Part shown: positions 3,760 to 7,087 of the stretch, one piece after another
Layout: every line of letters begins with the position of its first letter
Numbering within the stretch: position 1 is the stretch's first letter
NCBI GenBank assembly: GCA_030689845.1
Contig: JAUYHV010000055.1
Coordinates: forward strand, 1 to 7,087
Reading direction: 5' to 3'
Length of the DNA: 7,087 nucleotides
Source: Dehalococcoidia bacterium
Lineage (GTDB): Bacteria; Chloroflexota; Dehalococcoidia; JACQUA01
The notes under the pieces: model-generated
Databases searched by the model: none
Seen by the model: the letters and a program-made list of their open reading frames with translations, nothing else
Told to the model about the DNA's origin: nothing
Made by a program: the position numbers and the translations under genes

Positions 3760-6411
3760 ATGAAAAGATTTATCGGTCTCATCAGTGTTATCACGGCACT
3801 TACCCTGGTATTATTAAGCGTGCCGTGGAGTAACCCCCCCTCCCGGGCGGAGGAACGAAAGCCCGTTTCGAAAATCAGCAGCCGCCTGAACAGGGACCTG
3901 AAAGTAAAAACGCGCCAGCTTCAAAAGAGGGCCCAGGGACAGCCCCAGGATGAATCGGCGCCGGCGCTGGCAACTATACCTTTTGAAGACGCCTCCATCC
4001 AGAAATTATTCCTCCATTTCGAGAAACGCCCCACTGCATCCCAGTTGAAGGAACTGGAGGATATGGGGATTACCCCGTACCCTGACTCATGGGTGCCTCC
4101 CGTGGGCAGCCACCCCACGGGGTTCATTTATGCCGTGGCGCCCGTGGAGAAGGTGCCGGACCTGGCGGCCAAAAAGTTCGTTTACTCGATGGAGACAGCC
4201 GAGTCCTACGGCCAGGCCCAGAACGACCAGGCGGCGGCGGTCACCAATGCCGATGACGTCTGGGGCCTGGGCTACAACGGCACAGGGGTGGTGGTGGCGG
4301 TCCTGGACTCGGGCATAGAGCTGGGCCACGGGGATTTCCCCTCGCCCATCGCGGTCAAAGACTATTCGAATTATGACGGTACTCCTGAATCCCTTGACGA
4401 TATTGTGGCCAACACCGTTACCGGCCACGGCACCCACGTAGCCGCCACTGCCATCGGGAGGGGTACCCTGTCCGGGGGGACATACAAGGGCTCGGCTCCC
4501 GTGGCGGGGCTGGTTTTCCTGAAGATAGGGCTCGATTCCACCGGGGCCTCACCCTCGCCGGCAGAGGTGGGTGCCATCAGGGCCGCAGTGGACGTTTACG
4601 GGGCAAAGGTTATCAACATGAGCTACGGCTCATGGAGCACTTACCACGACGGGTCGGGGGAGAACAGCCAGGCGGTGGACTATGCCGTCAGCCAGGGTGC
4701 CGTCTTCTTTGGCTCGGCGGGCAACTCCGGCAATGACAGGCAGCATTACTCGGGGACGGTCGACCCAGGCAGTTCCACTAGTTTTATCCAGGTCGACGTT
4801 ACCGGCGCGGGCACCGATGACACTTCCCTGGCTTTCAACCTGGTATGGTTCGACGGCCTGGGGGTCAACAGGGACCTGGAACTGAAATATTACGATGCCC
4901 CAGATCTTGCAAATCTTGTGGCCTCAGACCCCGTCCCATTAATACAATCCGAAAGCACGCGGGGGACGGAGAGCGAATACTCTAACAAAAGCACGATGCT
5001 TCCTGCGGGAGACAGCACCTGGTTCCTGAAGGTGTTCAACAATTCCGGCACCCAGCAGTTCTTCCACATCTATTACGACGACATTTACAACACGGGGACC
5101 GGCTCCGTGGTCTTCAATGCCCCGGACCCCTTCTACACCCTTTCAGCCCCGGCGGAGGCGGACAGCGCCATCGCCGTGGGGGCTTATGTCAGCAGGGAGA
5201 CCTGGCCTGCTGTAGACGGGGGCACATACACTTATGGTGAAACGCCGGGGGGCATTGCTTCTTTCAGCAGCTTGGGCCCGCGGGTGGACGCCGGGGCGCC
5301 GGGCAAGCCGAACATAGTTGCCCCGGGCAGCGCCGTCATCTCCGCCAGGGACTATGTCGTTGAACCATGGCCCGGAGCATCTCCATACCCCTGGCCCGGA
5401 GCATATCCATACCAACTGGTGGTGGACAACGACGGGTTAGGACGTGGAACCACCAATACGGGACCGGCGGACTACACGGTCAAGGCGGGCACCAGCATGG
5501 CCTCGCCCCATGCCGCCGGCATCGCCGCCCTGCTTTTGAGCAAAAACCCCTCCCTGACCCCGGCGGAGGTCAGGAGCTACCTGGAAGACAACGCCGCGGA
5601 CAAAGGGGACCCGGGACGGGACGATACCTACGGCTACGGGCTGGTCGATGCCCTGGCGGCTATCAACGCGGTGCTTACTCCCACGCCCACCCCAACTCCC
5701 ACGCCCACTCCAACTCCCACGCCCACACCTACCCCGGGGGTCAACCTGGCGGAAACAGCCGAAAGCCATGGCAAGGGGGCCGGGAATAATGCCTACGTGG
5801 GCGGGAAGATTGTCCGTTTCTTCGACCAGGGAAACAGCCAGACGGTGACCCTGAACGATATCAAGTCCTACGATGCCTACATGACTTACGACGCCGCGGG
5901 AATAAGCATGAAAGCTGGCGTCGGGTTAGCTCCTTTTATCGTTCCCACGGGCGTGACGAATTTTGTCCTGGATACGGAAGCGGGTACAAAGACAACCATT
6001 TCCGCTTCTTTGACAGGTTCCTACCCCCAGCCCCCGGTGGAATTATTCCAGGCATACCCCTGGATAATAGGCAGCAAGAACAGCGCCTACACTGTGACCC
6101 TGCATTTCAATACCATTACTCTGGTCGGCGATGACACGGTGCCCCAGAGCACGGATATCGTTAAGACTTTCCGCCGCGGAGATGCCAATAACAGCGGGGG
6201 TATTACTATTGCCGATGTCCTGATAATCGCCCAGTACCTTGCCAGTTTGAAGAGCCTGGGAGAGGGTGCGGGGGAAGTCTGGCCGATAAACGCCGCAACA
6301 CCAATGAACGATTCCGCGGCCGATCCCGGCTCCAGAATCACCATTACCGACGTCCTGTTCATCGCCCAGATGCTGGCCTTTTTGAAAGACGAATTCTATA
6401 ATCCGATATAA
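3760..6411 (+). CDS. Secreted subtilisin-like (S8) serine protease with cohesin-like and dockerin-like C-terminus
   Basis: An 883-aa multidomain exported protease. A Sec signal peptide covers about 1-30 (cleavage likely after PSRA). The propeptide covers about 36-150 and is homologous to the upstream lipoprotein. The S8 catalytic domain (about 160-637) has D183 (VLDSGI), H223 (GHGTHVA), oxyanion N322 (GNSGN) and S579 (GTSMASPHAAG), so the active site is complete. A beta-rich insertion (about 326-455) separates the Asn box from the continuation SAPAEADSAIAVGAY. A (TP)10 linker spans 640-659, followed by a cohesin-like beta-sandwich at about 660-803. The dockerin-like end has a first calcium loop GDANNSGGITIAD (D808, N810, D819; Ser at position 5) and a degenerate second loop (D855, D864) before VLFIAQMLAFL. 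The ATG at 3760 has no adjacent Shine-Dalgarno, but TAA at 3751 fixes the start. Base composition is markedly richer in GC than the AT-rich stretch at 2411-3165. Substrates are unknown; scavenging of extracellular protein is likely. Confidence 0.92.
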   Translation: MKRFIGLISVITALTLVLLSVPWSNPPSRAEERKPVSKISSRLNRDLKVKTRQLQKRAQGQPQDESAPALATIPFEDASIQKLFLHFEKRPTASQLKELEDMGITPYPDSWVPPVGSHPTGFIYAVAPVEKVPDLAAKKFVYSMETAESYGQAQNDQAAAVTNADDVWGLGYNGTGVVVAVLDSGIELGHGDFPSPIAVKDYSNYDGTPESLDDIVANTVTGHGTHVAATAIGRGTLSGGTYKGSAPVAGLVFLKIGLDSTGASPSPAEVGAIRAAVDVYGAKVINMSYGSWSTYHDGSGENSQAVDYAVSQGAVFFGSAGNSGNDRQHYSGTVDPGSSTSFIQVDVTGAGTDDTSLAFNLVWFDGLGVNRDLELKYYDAPDLANLVASDPVPLIQSESTRGTESEYSNKSTMLPAGDSTWFLKVFNNSGTQQFFHIYYDDIYNTGTGSVVFNAPDPFYTLSAPAEADSAIAVGAYVSRETWPAVDGGTYTYGETPGGIASFSSLGPRVDAGAPGKPNIVAPGSAVISARDYVVEPWPGASPYPWPGAYPYQLVVDNDGLGRGTTNTGPADYTVKAGTSMASPHAAGIAALLLSKNPSLTPAEVRSYLEDNAADKGDPGRDDTYGYGLVDALAAINAVLTPTPTPTPTPTPTPTPTPTPGVNLAETAESHGKGAGNNAYVGGKIVRFFDQGNSQTVTLNDIKSYDAYMTYDAAGISMKAGVGLAPFIVPTGVTNFVLDTEAGTKTTISASLTGSYPQPPVELFQAYPWIIGSKNSAYTVTLHFNTITLVGDDTVPQSTDIVKTFRRGDANNSGGITIADVLIIAQYLASLKSLGEGAGEVWPINAATPMNDSAADPGSRITITDVLFIAQMLAFLKDEFYNPI
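5365..5412 (+). repeat. In-frame 24-bp tandem duplication in the protease gene
   Basis: Units 5365-5388 and 5389-5412 differ at two bases and encode PWPGASPY then PWPGAYPY (residues 536-551) in a loop upstream of the catalytic Ser. Confidence 0.85.
5677..5736 (+). repeat. Thr-Pro dipeptide linker repeat
   Basis: Twenty codons encode ten TP pairs with alternating act-ccc and acg-ccc codons. This is an extended linker between the protease domain and the C-terminal modules, typical of multidomain extracellular proteins. Confidence 0.95.
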
Positions 6412-6493
6412 TTCTTCAAATACTGTACCCCGCGAATACCCCGGTACTTCTGCGCTTATGCGACCCCTGTCATTCTTAGCACACTCACTTCCC

Positions 6494-6527
6494 GTCATTC
6501 CGTCCCGATAAACCGGGACAGGGTGAC
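6494..6527 (+). repeat. Third-family REP-like palindrome
   Basis: Outer GTCA (6494-6497) and TGAC pair around an inner stem GTCCCG/CGGGAC with an ATAAAC loop. It resembles dispersed GTCATTCC...TGAC elements and differs from the hairpins at 72, 2523 and 2849. Confidence 0.65.
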
Positions 6528-6691
6528 AATTTGGTTCCAGTGGGCGCAACATCCCCTTGACAAAAGGCGGGGGTAATATACCCTGTCTGCGGAGTGGGGT
6601 TTATTCCGGGACACCGCGGACCGGCACAACTATATTTATATTCAACAGCGATGTATAATGTATTGATTTTTTCGTCAGGATGGTTTAGATT

Positions 6692-6743
6692 GTTAGCAGT
6701 CGACAGTCTGCTGACACCGTTTCAATCGATTTATATGAATCGG
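6692..6743 (+). promoter_or_regulatory. Two leader hairpins before the YCF48-like gene
   Basis: GTTAGCAG (6692-6699) pairs with CTGCTGAC (6708-6715) in eight base pairs including one G-U. TCGATT (6726-6731) pairs with AATCGG (6738-6743), whose last two bases are the first two of the Shine-Dalgarno GGAG at 6742-6745. The second hairpin could limit ribosome access. Confidence 0.4.
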
Positions 6744-6753
6744 AGATTAATGA

Positions 6754-7087
6754 ATGAAAGAAAATGGTAGCCGACACTGCCGGATAAGGATTTCTCTTAT
6801 CGTCATTTTCCTGCTCATCTCTGTAGCCGGTCTCCCGGTTTCCAGCGTAAACCGGGAAGCAGCAGCCCAGGATGGGGCTGCGTGGTCGGTGCAGATAAGC
6901 AATCTTACACGGCATTTTCGTTCCGTGTTTTTCTATGACAGCCTGCACGGCTGGGCCGTGGGAGATATAGGCTCCGTTATCCGCTCCGTTGATGGCGGCA
7001 ATACCTGGTCCGTCGAGCTAACCGGTGTTAATAATAATCTCCGTGGTGTCTATTTTGTCAGCGCCCGGGAAGGCTGGCTGGTCGGAG
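6754..7087 (+). CDS. YCF48/HCF136-like exported beta-propeller protein (partial, cut by window end)
   Basis: The first 111 codons are visible. ATG 6754 has GGAG eight bases upstream; the ATG at 6750 is in another frame that stops after six codons. Residues about 10-30 are a signal peptide (RIRISLIVIFLLISVAG), with likely cleavage after EAAA. The mature part has two BNR/YCF48-type blades: SVFFYDSLHGWAVGDIGSV, then IRSVDGGNTW, and GVYFVSAREGWLVG. This family of beta-propellers includes the photosystem II assembly factor, but bacterial members in non-photosynthetic anaerobes are secreted or surface proteins of unknown function. The same direction as the protease, and the export signal, fit a surface or extracellular role. 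Total length and any later modules cannot be seen. Confidence 0.8.
   Translation, partial: MKENGSRHCRIRISLIVIFLLISVAGLPVSSVNREAAAQDGAAWSVQISNLTRHFRSVFFYDSLHGWAVGDIGSVIRSVDGGNTWSVELTGVNNNLRGVYFVSAREGWLVG

Larger units (their letters stand above)
6412..6753 (+). promoter_or_regulatory. Spacer before the YCF48-like gene with promoter-like boxes
   Basis: No gene is seen. A GTACC/GGTAC dyad around 6427-6449 follows the protease but lacks a T-tract. A perfect -35 TTGACA at 6557-6562 has only poor -10 candidates (for example TACCCT at 16 bp). A perfect TATAAT at 6654-6659 lacks a good -35. Either could start the YCF48-like transcript; the second would give a leader of about 88 nt. Confidence 0.35.

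Noticed and set aside
5143..5769. Long overlapping frames on both strands within the protease gene
   Set aside because: These are shadows caused by GC-rich codon use and the TP repeat; no domain features.
6043..6552. Minus-strand frame of 169 codons
   Set aside because: It is antisense to the protease C-terminus and begins in a REP-like palindrome; the plus-strand domains are clear.

Overview
The window most likely comes from an anaerobic bacterium of the Chloroflexota, resembling Dehalococcoidia; an anaerobic Firmicute is the main alternative. The clues are a C-terminal cohesin-like plus dockerin-like module on a secreted subtilase, a YCF48-type beta-propeller protein, several families of short REP-like palindromes between genes, and a soluble-type succinate dehydrogenase/fumarase pair. 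The assignment rests on remembered family resemblance, not on a search.

Left part (1-2410): the window opens inside the 3' end of a small GIY-YIG nuclease gene followed by a REP-like hairpin. An iron-sulfur subunit of succinate dehydrogenase/fumarate reductase (196-942) overlaps by four bases the beta subunit of a class I fumarase (939-1502). These catalyse adjacent steps of the TCA or reductive C4 branch, but the partners SdhA and fumarase alpha are not in the window. A convergent Lrp/AsnC-type regulator (1566-2012, minus) follows. It is divergent from a small uncharacterised gene (2168-2410), and the two share a control region with two good promoters and three short dyads.

Middle part (2411-3165): an AT-rich accessory stretch. 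It holds a complete 352-bp unit in which a GIY-YIG nuclease ORF, broken by an in-frame TAG, lies between two inverted 26-bp copies of a REP-like hairpin. Its 3' half and a 47-bp tail repeat the sequence at 1-208 in direct orientation, so the sdhB-fumarase-Lrp segment sits between two direct repeats. A second type of dispersed palindrome and a promoter close this stretch.

Right part (3166-7087): GC-rich genes for exported proteins. A lipoprotein (3166-3654, TTG start) is a free-standing homologue of the propeptide of the following 883-residue subtilisin-like protease (3760-6411), with 32 of 69 residues identical without gaps. This suggests a dedicated inhibitor or folding helper beside its enzyme. 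The protease has signal peptide, propeptide, S8 catalytic domain with an inserted domain, a (TP)10 linker, a cohesin-like domain and a degenerate dockerin. After a 340-bp spacer with another REP-like element, promoter-like signals and leader hairpins comes the start of a YCF48-like exported protein (6754 to the window end).
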